Source: Acheta domesticus
Taxonomy: Eukaryota; Arthropoda; Insecta; Orthoptera; Gryllidae
Length of the DNA stretch: 64,000 bases
Direction of reading: 5' to 3'
Assembly: GCA_031308135.1 (NCBI GenBank)
Contig: JAHLJT010002630.1
Location: 99,566,382 to 99,630,381, forward strand
The position numbers and the translations under genes were made by a program. The stretch's first letter is position 1. Each line of letters starts with the position of its first letter. Of this stretch, positions 32,600 to 42,960 are shown piece after piece. A model generated the notes under the pieces. The model did not search any database. It saw only the letters and a program-made list of their open reading frames with translations, and was not told where the DNA came from.

Positions 32600-33124
32600 A
32601 ATCTGAACTTAGGACAGAGGTAATGCTTTACGATGCATGCTAAGGACAATTTTGTTTTCGAAATTTTAGCTAGAGAAAATATTACTAAAACTCTACTAAC
32701 AACGCTTCGATAGCCCAAACCACCGTCTATGGAGAGGATGGGAACTCAGCATCCTGGGCTAACATTGACCCACCTCCAAATAAAACGTGGTGCTACATAT
32801 TTTCTCACATTTTTTTGTATATTTTCAATTTTCGAAAAGTCAGTGAGACGAACGAAAATGAGACCCGCCACATTCATTTAAGCGCCCTTTCTATTCGAGT
32901 AAATATTTGGGACGGTATTTAGGAATATATATATTTTAATTTATTGCATTAATTTCCTCCACAAGTTATGAGAAAACTTCTTCAAAAAATGGACGTGACC
33001 TTTTTGTAGATTTGATTCTTTTACAACATTCTAAGGCAAAAAATTTTCAATTTAGTACTTTTGGCAATTATGAAAAGAACGGAGTTCGCAGAAAATAGAA
33101 GTGGCACCATATTTTTATCGGCCC
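32600..33124. other. Sequence upstream of the zinc-finger exon, nothing recognised
   Basis: AT-rich DNA mirrored at 61,925-62,440. One segment (CGAACGAAAATGAGACCCGC) resembles the general R1/R3 type of repeat. Confidence 0.5.
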
Positions 33125-33394
33125 TAGATACATAGGTGAAGAAAATTTTAATATACATTTGAAGCTGTCTTTGAGAAAAAATTGTTTACAAAATTAAAAT
33201 TGCATTTATTTTGCGCAAGACTAGATAAAAAGCTTTTTTTATTTTGACAGCACATTATAGTTTTTAAATACTCTGCGTAAGCGCTATGCGAGAAAGTATA
33301 ATAATAAAAAGTTGATAAATAATTCGATCCATACGTTCGGCGGCGTGGGCAGCGGCGACGAAATATAGCCCGAAAAATATATAATAGTTAAAAT
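33125..33394 (+). repeat. Repeat R3 copy, uninterrupted (arm 1)
   Basis: Contains GATACATAGGTGAAGAAAAT followed directly by TTTAATATACATTTGAAGC, i.e. the empty site for the piggyBac at 27,772-29,461. It continues through GCGTAAGCGCTATGCGAGAA to GGCGGCGTGGGCAGCGGCGA. Confidence 0.85.
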
Positions 33395-33845
33395 TTCAGG
33401 ATAAAAGACGTTTCAACCATAATTGTAGGCTTCAAAAAATTTTACTTTGCAGAAAATCCAGCTATACACGTGTTTCGGGAATTTTTACCCATCATCAGTG
33501 GCTCAACAATATTAAAAATTCAGTTATCAAATTAGCACATAAATAACAAAGTACGTAAACTGTTAAAACATTAAAATTATTTAAAATGAGTACTTACCCA
33601 AGTAACACAGATTAAACATACATTAAGTATACATAGTGCTCAGTCCTAGGATGCCTATTTTGTGATTCGTATGAGGTACGGAGACAGACTGAGGGAAGGT
33701 GAGGGAGGAAATAAAATTTGGGAAAGCTAGTCTAAATAAATGTATGTTTTTATGTCCATATACTTAATGAGTGTTTAATTGGTGAGTACTGTATTTAAAT
33801 AATTTTAATGTTGAATCAGTTCATGTACTTATTTATTCATGTGTG
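33395..33845 (-). mobile_element. PLE-derived repeat R4, unit in arm 1
   Basis: Homologous to 29,695-30,545 but with the inverted second half cut short after TTATTTATTCATGTG. It contains a hammerhead-like core on the minus strand. Confidence 0.7.
33460..33503 (-). ncRNA. Hammerhead-ribozyme-like motif (R4, arm 1)
   Basis: The minus strand reads AGCCA-CTGATGA, T, GGG-loop-CCC, GAAACACGTGTA, TAGCT. Stem II is GGG/CCC with one extra T before it, stem III is the loopless palindrome ACAC/GTGT, and stem I is AGCCA/TAGCT with one mismatch. Best preserved of the R4 copies. Confidence 0.58.
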
Positions 33846-34680
33846 TAACAATATTTACGAGATGCAACAAATTTTGTCAGTTCGGCTGATTTTGCGATTA
33901 ATAAAGGCAGAGATTTTCTTGTAAAGAACAGGCCAAACCAAAAGTTTGTAAGCTGAGTTCAGTTGAACAAAAGGAACAAGCCCCGATCACATCAATAACA
34001 TATCCAACAGGTTCAGTTGTTCATCTGAAGTGGTTTTGATGAAATTTTTTACGTCATTTTGCTCTGTTTTCAGTGCGTTTTAAAAACATTGTCAGAGCAT
34101 ACCGTTGATCATTTTTGGCAGTTTCAGACGGTCAAAATCCTCCGCTAGTCATTACTTATTTTTAATCAATGAAACACGAGTTCTTGGCACCTGGATAATT
34201 TACGCTCGGTATTAGTAAATGTCTTTTTTTATTTATTTGTCAAAACACAGTAAAAACTGTATATGACGTGTGGGGAAAGAAATTTATCTGCGCACATTTT
34301 CTTGAGGGCCAGAATTAAAAAAAAACGAAAAAATGAATTTAGAAAATAATTATTTTAGAAAAATAAAATATTTGAAAAATGTTTTTTCCCGAGTTATAGA
34401 AAATCAATTTCAACGGTAAATGAACTACAAGCAAAAGAAGTGCTCAACAAAACGTGCGCACAGTGAAGCTACATTTACGTCCAGAAGCAAAACAAGGGGC
34501 CATCTCAGCATTTGCTCAATGGATCAGTGAAACTGGACAAAAACCTGATCGAGATGGGGGTCATTGACCCGGGAGCTGAAGTACATTACTTGTTACAGGC
34601 GTATTAAATATTTTTTTAAATGTATACAATGCAAACGTAAACTAATTCATTATATATCTTTGTTTTGTTACAATTAAACA
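33846..34680. other. Unassigned segment with a small conserved open stretch
   Basis: In both arms a 30-residue stretch stays open (34,470-34,560, plus): KLHLRP, then AISAFAQWISETGQKPDRDG. I do not recognise it. The rest is AT-rich and non-coding. Confidence 0.35.
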
Positions 34681-35605
34681 TTATTTTTCTTTTTCACGAT
34701 CAGTATAGTCTCTAATTGTATAGAAACAGTTTTGCAGCAGGAAAGATTTTATTTTAAACTTAAATTTGTGTACCGACTTTAATTGTTTTATGTCATCTGG
34801 CAATGCGTTGTAAAGTAACGTACATGTATTGTATGTTGATTTCTTGTACCGAGCTGTTGATACTGACACTTGATGCACGTGATTTCTACGGCGTGTGTTG
34901 TAATTATAAATATCAATATTGCATGAAAATATGTTCCCTCCGTTAAGTACGTCATTTTTGACAAATATAGATTCGTAAATAAATAGATGGTAAGATTCCC
35001 AGCTCAATGAAAAGAGGCTTGCAGGAATCACGTGGAAGGCATTTTTTCATTATTTAAATAATTTTCTTTTGCAATCTGAAGGTCTGAATACTACAGGATG
35101 AGCTTCCCCAGAATATTATGCCATATCTTAGGCGGGAATGTACATTTGCAAAATAAACGCAACGAGCTGCATGAAGGCTGACAGAATTTGAAAGAATTCT
35201 GAATGCGCAGCACAATGAACTTAATTTAGTGTTTAATTCTGTTATATGTACATTCCATTTGAGGTTTGATTGAATTGAAAGACCTAAAAATTGTGTTGCC
35301 TCAACATCAGCTAATTGCATATTGTTCATTTTCAATGGAACATGCGATTTCCGATTTGAGATGCAAAAATGCATTGAAACAGTTTTTCTTTCGTTAACAA
35401 TTAATTTGTTATTATTAAACCAATTTGAAACTTCTGAAATTGTACTATTTACTGCTTCTTTTTTGCAAAGAACATTCGTGTCATCAGCAAACAGAACCGT
35501 TCTTCCATTTTTAATAGACGAGGGCATATCGTTTACATATAACAGAAAGAGAATAGGACCTAAGATCGAACCTTGTGATTGTCTATTTTCGATCAATATT
35601 TAATT
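34681..35605 (-). pseudogene. LINE reverse transcriptase, 3' part (arm 1)
   Basis: Minus-strand frames give QGSILGPILFLLYVNDMPSS and GRTVLFADDTNVL (FADD is the catalytic pair), then the thumb block FLGLSIQSNLKWNVHI and RLRYGIIFWGSSS. After a short break comes the tail YNYNTRRRNHVHQVSVST, KKSTYNTCTLLYNALPDDIK and FLLQNCFY. This is the C-terminal half of a CR1/Jockey-type ORF2, truncated at its 5' side near 35,605 as typical of incomplete reverse transcription. The first 180 codons are open. The mirrored copy is at 59,430-60,350. Confidence 0.87.
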
Positions 35606-36040
35606 TGCATTGGCTGATAACCCAATGGGTGGAGAGTAGCAATTTTCGAATATAAAATTGTAAAAATAAATTCACTGAACGTGTATTCATTATATGCTAA
35701 ATTGTTCAATTTATAACGAAGATAAAGTTAAAACTGCCCGTTTTACAAACTTGGAGTTACAATAGCACCTACGTTCTCGCAATATTAAAATATTATCGGT
35801 ATATACGATGGGAGGCCCAAATTTGTTGATTAATTTCCAACAAAAATTACTGGCACACAAAAACTACTAACGTTTACAAAAAAGTGTACAGAACCTTTTT
35901 TAAAGAGCTAATTTTGTACAACAGATTTTGTCAGACGCAAAAATCTATCTTTAATTTTATAGTTTTTAAATCCCCCCCAAATCTGTGATTTCAATGAAAA
36001 TGAGACCAGCAGCGTTCCTTTAAACGTCCGTCACATTATT
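35606..36040. other. AT-rich spacer, nothing recognised
   Basis: Non-coding DNA mirrored at 59,000-59,425. Confidence 0.5.
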
Positions 36041-36472
36041 CAACAACGAAGTTTAATAAAAAAATTTGGAGTCGTGTTTTTGAAAATGCTCGAGGGGCTT
36101 CATGTAAAGTGCCCTCCAAAATTAAATTATCGTTTTCAAATTCAAGGAGCCGCTACATCAGCCCGAACGATTGGAGAACATTATTTTAGAGAAAATAAGC
36201 TCAACGGATTAGGCGCTAGCATTGACCCCCTGACGAACGATTTCCCGTCAATCGATTTTTCGGTATCAACAACCAACAAACCGGATTGTGGATACACCAC
36301 GTGTTAGAGGATTGATTTTTCTACATTTAGCAACTGGATTTATCCATTTTTCGTTACCAAGTAATAAGATTACCTGGTAATATGTTTCTTTGTCGAAAAT
36401 TTGCCATTTTCCGGCGCACGATTACATAACTTTCTCTTCTTAAGAAGTTTCTTCTTATGGGCGAGAAAGTTA
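36041..36472 (-). repeat. Repeat R1 copy, diverged (arm 1)
   Basis: Carries GGGGCTTCATGTAAAGTGCC, ATTCAAGGAGCCGCTACATC and CACCACGTGTTAGAGG. It ends in a short hairpin TTCTTAAGAAG followed by GCGAGAAAGTTAAAA, in place of the TACGTA palindrome of other copies. Confidence 0.7.
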
Positions 36473-37850
36473 AAATGCAAATAAAAGAACAGACGGTTGC
36501 CCCGGTAACCCACCATTGACCGAAGGATTAATGTTGTATTCTATTTTGTGTAATCTGTTTTTAAATTAGAAGTTTTAAATAATTCCGCTATATTTTTCTT
36601 CTTTTGCTGGTTGGCCCGCTTCACATCTCTGCTGGTCCGTTTCATTTCTGGCCCAGCGCATAGCTCGTCACCGCCGCATTCCACTGTCAATTCCATCAGA
36701 ATATGAACAAATTCACTCTGTAGTTTTAAAATTGCACCCCCTCTTAGCCAGATGTTATTTTATTGATCTTTTAAAACATTTGGAATTTCAATTGAATCCA
36801 TAAAAACTACAAAGACTCAGGTACATGGTACTCATGGTACAGGCATTTCATACAAAGATTAGAGACAAAACATACAAAGAGATAATGGGAAATAAGCTTT
36901 TGTGTTCAATGCTCCACGTGGATCTTATGACGCACTCATTCTTCAGGAAAGAACAAATCGAAGAGTTTCCTCTATAGCTTCGGAAATCTCGCAAATTAAT
37001 TTTGAGCACTCTCATTATGTGAGGAATGTGACCCCTATGTTCCCGAACAAGTACTGAATTTGTAATTCCGTTGGGTACTTGCGCACTCGAGTGCTTTAGG
37101 GGCGCCGTCGGACCCGTTTTATATGTAGATTTGGCAACTATGCGATACATAAAAACACGAGATAATGTAGTAAAACAAATATCATATTCGTATTCAGCGA
37201 CCTACAATTAGTCAAAATCAGTGAGCTTTGTTTCTGTAACTTTCCAAAAGTTTAAAAACGTCGGCCAGTGAGATGAAACCGAATTTGTAATTCCGCTGGA
37301 TACCTGCGCTTTCTATGTGCTCCAGGGGGCGCCGCCGCCGTCTCCGTTTAATCGCGGGGGAGCTACCGGTTGCTTTTAAGGGTCTGCAGAGCCTCGCAGA
37401 CGGCTGTGGCTTTTGAGGGCTACAGGGAAATACGGACGTTTCTTTGTGTACAACTCCGCCATACTTTTTACCGAGTAGTGCACTCACCACCCGAATGTCT
37501 TGTAACCTGGGTTCGCGAAACAAAGAAACGATTTATCATTCACTTACCTGAGGAACATGAAGCGAACTCTTGTTTTGCTGCATCAACAGACGCACTACCA
37601 CAGCAGGATGCAAGAGGATCCTGCAGAGACAAAAACTAATGAATAATCTCTCCGTGCAGTAAGATATTGAGTTGGGAAATATGAAATTTCATTTGGGAAG
37701 GCTAATCTAACTTTGAACAATTTTAGTAATCCATGTTCTCCTTTACGAATTTCTATTGCTGCACTTTGAATTATTATTGCAAGGAAATATTTGGTTATCA
37801 TTCAGTTGATGCCGATAACACGGGCAACGAATATTTTTTTGATGTATCAG
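36473..37850. other. Unassigned segment with an unrecognised open frame
   Basis: On the minus strand 37,218-37,523 an open frame of about 100 codons contains KKYGGVVHKETSVFPCS, IKRRRRRRPLEHI and YKFGFISLADVFKLLESY. It matches no family I know. A diverged partial repeat of its GCGCCCC...GGAATTACAAATTC part lies at 37,040-37,110. It may be a degraded element. Confidence 0.35.
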
Positions 37851-37857
37851 AAATTAA

Positions 37858-38940
37858 AATTTAGATTAGATTTATTTAAACTGCAATTGGGCATAACCCG
37901 GTGGCAGCTAATTACAAAAACATAAATATACACAGCCTTTCTGTAATATAGAACTCTAAAACCACTAATAATAATAATAATAATAATAATAACAACAATA
38001 ATAATAAGAAGAAGAAGCAAATTATATACTAATTGTAGTAATAATAATGGTAAAATAATGATAATAATATAAATGTAGTAATAATAATGGTAAAATAATG
38101 ATAATAATATAAAAACTGACTGATTCATAAAACATTAAATTACATTAAGAGAGAAAACACACACACACACACTGCATTAGTATCACACTGCACTTCACTT
38201 CACTAAGACCTGAAAACATTTCCTTCTTTATTTCTCTGCTATACACTGCACTACACCTCACTTCACAATAGAACACTTATGCATCGCTATATAACCCACT
38301 ATTCTCCCTCATTTACTTAATAATACCCTAAATTAATTTCCTAAACTGTTGAACACTTTGAGGAAAGGGTTCAAAGGTTTTTGCAGGCAATCTATTCCAT
38401 TCCGTAATCGTTCGATTTGTAAAAGAAAATTTCCCGACATCCGTTCTCTGCTGTCTTAAAATTTATTTTGTGCCTGTGATCCACTCTACTGATGTATGTA
38501 GGAATACATAGCCGCCGATTAATTTCTTTCCAAGCTGGATGACCATTATAAGCTTTATACAAGGCGCAGAGTCTTGCTACTGATCGCCTGTTTTTGAGTG
38601 AATCCCACCCTGCCGTTTTCTTGTCCCTGAAAGTAAATTTAGCTGCCCTATGCTGAATCCTTTCCAAGTGTTTACACTGCATAATCTTGTGCGGATCCCA
38701 ACAAATTGTTCCATATTCCATTATTGGACGAACACGAGATAAATAAGCAATTTCCCTCGCGTTTGCCGTACTCTTTTTTAGGATGCGCATTACAAAGTGA
38801 AGAGATCTCCAGGCTTTCCCTACAACAAAATCTACGTGTTTTTTCCAACTTAATTTACTATCGAAATGAATTCCTAGGTACTTGCACGAGGAAACTCTCG
38901 GAATAATGTCATTATTTAGTCAAAATACTGATCTTCATTG
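37858..38940 (-). mobile_element. CR1-type LINE 3' fragment (arm 1)
   Basis: Minus-strand frames give CKYLGIHFDSKLSWKKHVDF, AYLSRVRPIMEYGTICWDPH and KHLERIQHRAAKFTFRDKKT, then RRSVARLCALYKAYNGH and, after a break, WNRLPAKTFEPFPQSV. This is the end of a CR1/L2-like ORF2 (RT thumb and C-terminal tail). The 3' UTR carries TTA/CTT microsatellites and ends in TAGATTAGAT, the pentamer tail that such LINEs often have. 5' truncated near 38,940. The mirrored copy at 56,100-57,178 has four tail units instead of two. Confidence 0.83.
37965..38175. repeat. Trinucleotide and CA microsatellites
   Basis: (TAA)n with AAGAAGAAG, then a twice-repeated 46-bp block (TGTAGTAATAATGGTAAAAT...), then CACACACACACACA at about 38,158. 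Lengths differ from the mirrored copy at 56,865-57,065. Confidence 0.93.
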
Positions 38941-40655
38941 GATTTTGACAACAAAATCTGTACTAATAAAGATCAATTCATCGACATGTAACAGATATCG
39001 ATGCCACAAATAATTGATTAATATTATAACCGAACGTGCTGTCGGTTTCGGGGGATTTTAGTGGGATCGTGGCTCATCAGAAGATTTCAAAATAAAAAAG
39101 TCGCGATCACAGAACAGCATGTAATTGGACACGCGTTGAAGCGAAACCACAAAAAAAACTTGAAGAATGACAATAACATTGATACACAAAGAAAATACAC
39201 AAACAAAAAAATTAACACAATTCAAAAAATATCAAAAAGGGGAGAATCAATTGCAAAGTTATCACGAATTGATTTTAAGATTTGCACAACTTAGAATCAT
39301 GGCAATATCTTCAGCGACAAAATACGTTGAAGCTCAACAAATGGAAAGAATGAAATCCCGGTTGGGATGAGTGAAGGGCACATGCTTCTCGCATGACTCA
39401 ATGTCGAACCTTCCGTTTACGAAAATTGCAGTTAACTGTCCCTCATTATACACTGCACCAAAACACATGCAAATAAATTCGCGCACGAAATTCTCTAGAA
39501 TCCCCCCAAAAAAATCTCCATTCAATTAAATGAACAAATATAATGTTTTCTTGAAAACGCAGAATATTCAAAAGAAGTTTCTTTAAAACTAAAGAAATGA
39601 CATTACAAGAAGAATATCATGTATTCTATTACAGTGAATAAACTTAGTTTGTTCCTAGCACAGAATATTCAAAAGAATTTTCTTAGAAGTAACGTTAATG
39701 GCCCCTAAAATTATCTCCGACAGTGAATTGCGTGAACACGTGCCTTACACCAGTCTGCATTCTATAACTAACTGCTTCGAAATTCTCAGTTCCAGTATGG
39801 AATGCGCGGCCACTTTAGTTCCGAAATTATTTCCCTCTTGTCCCCGTAAAACACCGCAGCACTTTTACGCCACTGGTCTTATTACACATTATACACACCT
39901 CTTGCGAGACAAACTCAGTTTCATGCAGTCGGGCAGTTCATGTTCAAGGATCGAAATACCGACCTTAGTCCGTTGGAAAAATAGCCTCGCCCCAAACAGC
40001 AAAGCAAAGAACAAGGGGTGGCGATGGCCACCTTAGCATGGTACAACTTCTCGTTGACTTGCCTCGCGGCTACATCTCTGACTCTTTCGTCAACCTTACA
40101 CCTCGGAGTCCAAGAACTTTCTGCCCCGTCGTCCCGCACTCCTCTCTCTCAACCTTACACCTCATCGTTCGCAGCGCTTATATTACGAGAACTGTGAGAA
40201 CTAGCCGCACATTAGCTTCAGTTTTAGACCGGGAGTGAACACACCTATATCTCTTACACCGTGGGCCCCGTCGTCCCGCACTCCCCTCTCTCTCCCCTTC
40301 CGCACACGTCACTGCCGAGATAAGAGGTGCACCCCCCTTCTTCACCCCTCCCAGCCACCGATAAAGCAAAATCGGCGGCTGCCCAGCGGCGCGCGAGTAA
40401 TCGGGCGGGCGGTGGATGGCTGACAATCGATTTAGCCAATATTTGGGTTGATTGGTTTCAAAATACACCAGTCTTACAGGCTCTCCTCTGCAAGATTGTC
40501 CTAGAGTCCCCGTTAAATTTGGTAAAAATTAATACAACACAAATTCGGAAAATAAATAACCGAAATAATATATTGGTAGATGCCCCAAGTTAATTATTTT
40601 TCGCCTGTCGCTCAGGCCAGATTAGTTGCTAATATATTCCGCCAGAGGTCTATAG
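38941..40655. other. Unassigned segment of arm 1
   Basis: Short open frames (39,334-39,525 minus; 39,698-40,036 plus) recur in arm 2 but match nothing I know. At 40,080-40,310 a C-rich block has two copies of CGTCGTCCCGCACTCC with CTCTCTC. It may be a chain of unknown repeats. Confidence 0.4.
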
Positions 40656-40659
40656 CGAT

Positions 40660-40873
40660 GCACACCTGCTTTTCTTTCTTGGCGCACGGGGGAGTATCAA
40701 TAAAATGGAATATCTCACGGTATTTCGCGTCGTTCTCGGTTGTGCCGCTAGGATTCGCATAATCGCGAACTGTATCGACTCCTGGCGGCACAATGGAGAA
40801 TCACGCGAAACTCCGTGAGATATGCCATTTTATTGACACAACCCCGTGCACCAATACAGAAAAACCGAAGTAT
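40660..40873. mobile_element. Palindromic foldback element, subfamily A (arm 1)
   Basis: Inverted arms: CGCACGGGGGAGTATCAATA / TTGACACAACCCCGTGC, AAAATGGAATATCTCACGG / TCCGTGAGATATGCCATTTT and TTCTCGGTTGTGCCGC / GGCGGCACAATGGAGAA. The right end is AAAACCGAAGTA. It is non-coding. The inner arms match subfamily B, the outer arms do not. A B-type end (CTTCATGGGCAAAGTTAGAA) lies 45 bp away at 40,922-40,941. Confidence 0.85.
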
Positions 40874-40999
40874 ACCTAATAGTTGGCTCCTAACATGTTC
40901 CCCCATTCGTGAAAACGGGCCTTCATGGGCAAAGTTAGAAGAATTGCAATATAGTGGCGATTTGTTCAGATTATTATATTTATGGGTACATGTGCTTTA

Positions 41000-41645
41000 A
41001 ATAATGTCATACAAAGTTTCTAAAGAACTAAACAGTTTTCTGTGAAAACTAGCTCAAAATTTCGCATTTTCAGAAACGCTCAAACGTCATTTTCTCATAA
41101 ATCGCTCCAAATTTTTTCTTCGATCTTTTCGAACGGAAAGTGCTAATTGCACTCTTTAATACGACGTAAACTTATATTTGGGGTATTTGTTTTTTCAAAA
41201 ATTTCACAAATGTAATCTCTGAAACCTTTAATATGCACTTTACCAGCAATTTTTAAACACTGTTGTATTTGTGAGTGTAAGTACTTCAAATTGCTTGAAA
41301 TGAAGTTTTCGAAAACTCAAAAATTTTCTGTGAAAAAGAGCTTCAAATTTGGCATTTTAGTAGCGCTTAAACGCCATTTTCTAAAAAACGGCTCCAAATT
41401 TTTCAAAGAAAATTGCCATTTTGGAGAGGTTTTAGTGTTCTTTAATATCCTAAAATTAATATTTCCCTCCTACCATTAGGAAACCAAACAGTTAGGAAAA
41501 TGTCAAAAAAAAGTACTTTGGGCGGAGATAGATAGCAGCTGGCAAGAGTATGAGGCAATTCCAAATAGCTAACCCAGTCCCACGGAAATAGAAAACTAAT
41601 ACGTGAAAGTCTGTGCCATTCTGTAGCACCACTACTTGCTTTCAG
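41000..41645 (+). repeat. Repeat R2 copy (arm 1)
   Basis: Full R2 unit: GAAGTTTTCGAAAACTCAAA, TAGTAGCGCTTAAACGCC, CCATTTTCTAAAAAACGGC, GATAGCAGCTGGCAAGAG and GTGCCATTCTGTAGCACCAC. It contains internal alternating blocks of the type AAAACGGCTCCAAATTTTT. Confidence 0.8.
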
Positions 41646-41859
41646 AGCTTTCTGTAGAAGTGGCGGATTGTGCTGCGAGTGCAGTCTACATTGTAAATGG
41701 TAAATTTCTGCTTCACTGTAAACGTGTGTACAATAAAAGGTATTGAAAGCTTAGGGTAATAATTCACCATTAGTGGTTACAGAAATCAACGCCAGTGAGT
41801 GGTATACTGCGGCAGAAGCCTGAGACATTTGCTGGCATTATTCATGGTGTTTGCCTTAA

Positions 41860-42950
41860 CCCTCCAAGGACGAAAATTATTTTTTATCAAAAAATTAAAC
41901 TTCTTTACATTTTTAATTTAACTACTTTAGTTTAATGTCCAAAAATATTGAAAAAAATATTCTATGATTCAGCGAGGCGTGGGAGGGTGTGACGTATACG
42001 TCACACTCGTCCTTTGGGGGTGATAACTGTGCTGGGTTGAAAGAGAGAAAATATTTAACGAGGAAAGCATTTATTTTCGAAGCATACGGTTAAATGACTA
42101 GTCAATGACTACAATATCATTAGTAAACATATTACACTTCTTACACAGCAGAAAAATAGTGTTCATTTTTTTGTATGAAATGGTACATTGCATTTCAAGC
42201 ATAAACCTACGTCACATTTTGTGCACATTGAAGCAACGACACTTTTGCATCCATCATTAGCACACCTTCTTCTCTTTTTATTTTCAACTTCCCCAAGTAG
42301 ATGGTCAGCTCTGTCATAGCGAATGTCGTCTAAAACTCGCGTTGACCTGTTCGACGACAGAGCTGTTGGACCCACAGATTTGACAGGTGTTTTGTATCTC
42401 GTGAGGTATGTGATAGCAATCTCTCTTCTGAATTCCAGCTTAGTGATATTTTTTCCAGTCTTCTTGAAAATCAGCCAAGCATTATTTATAGTTGCATCTA
42501 TAAGCCATGTCAGTATTGCCCAGTACCATTTCTTCCCTCTGATTGATACACGGTACTGATTGATGTCTTGATCCATTCGATCTGTACCACCCATGTTTCT
42601 GTTGTATGTGGTAATAATAGCTGGTTGGGGGACATTTATATGTTTTTTTTCTTTCGAAGAATATCTCTTAACATGCTTGATTGGAGATTCTCCGAGCGAA
42701 TTTGATGCAACAGCAACCACATTATTGTCCATCCATTTCCCAACAAGAATTCCATCATTTTTCTCTATTGTGCTTCGAAATATCCCACGATCCATCTTCA
42801 TCATTTGTTCATGCGATGGTAACAGGCAATCTTTAGGAATCCTGTTTTTCCTAATGGTTCCAGTCCCTGAGTATCCGCGTTCTTTCAAATGCTTGAGAAG
42901 GTTGAAGCTGGTGAATAAGTTGTCTGTAATTAGATTAGACGAACACCTCA
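41860..42950 (-). mobile_element. piggyBac element, 3' part only
   Basis: TTAA (41,856-41,859) is followed by the terminal repeat CCCTCCAAGGACGAAAATTA. A subterminal palindrome GTGTGACGTATACGTCACAC and a second GTCCTTTGGGGGTG follow. The transposase reads inward on the minus strand. At about 42,940-42,960 the element stops abruptly at a Ty3-type gag sequence. The other terminal repeat is missing. Confidence 0.87.
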
Positions 42951-42960
42951 CTAATTTCAC
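42163..42960 (-). pseudogene. piggyBac transposase, C-terminal half
   Basis: 265 open codons start at the junction with the retroelement, without an ATG. LITDNLFTSFNLLKHLKERG holds the second catalytic Asp. SGTGTIRKNRIPKD, NVVAVASNSLG and YNRNMGGTDRMDQDINQYR follow, the last with the third catalytic Asp. Then come KWYWAILTWLIDATINNAWL and a Cys-rich C-terminal zinc-binding domain (CANDGCKSVVASMCTKC, LCLKCNVPFH). The first catalytic Asp and the N-terminus are missing. In intact form the protein cuts and pastes at TTAA without leaving a scar. The frame has no stops, so truncation is probably recent. Confidence 0.9.

Larger units (their letters stand above)
31019..41859. repeat. Giant inverted repeat, arm 1 (partner 53,180-64,000)
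   Basis: The reverse complement of 53,180-64,000 follows this segment throughout. The zinc-finger exon, both LINE fragments, R1, R2, R3, R4, the foldback element and microsatellites all recur in mirrored order at matching distances around an axis near 47,510. The arm ends exactly at TTAA (41,856-41,859). The next bases are a piggyBac end, absent from arm 2. The left limit is set only by the window edge of arm 2. Confidence 0.96.

Noticed and set aside
42593..42940. Upstream 115 codons of the plus-strand frame that leads into Gag
   Set aside because: This part is antisense to the piggyBac transposase and is open by chance. Gag similarity begins only near 42,940.
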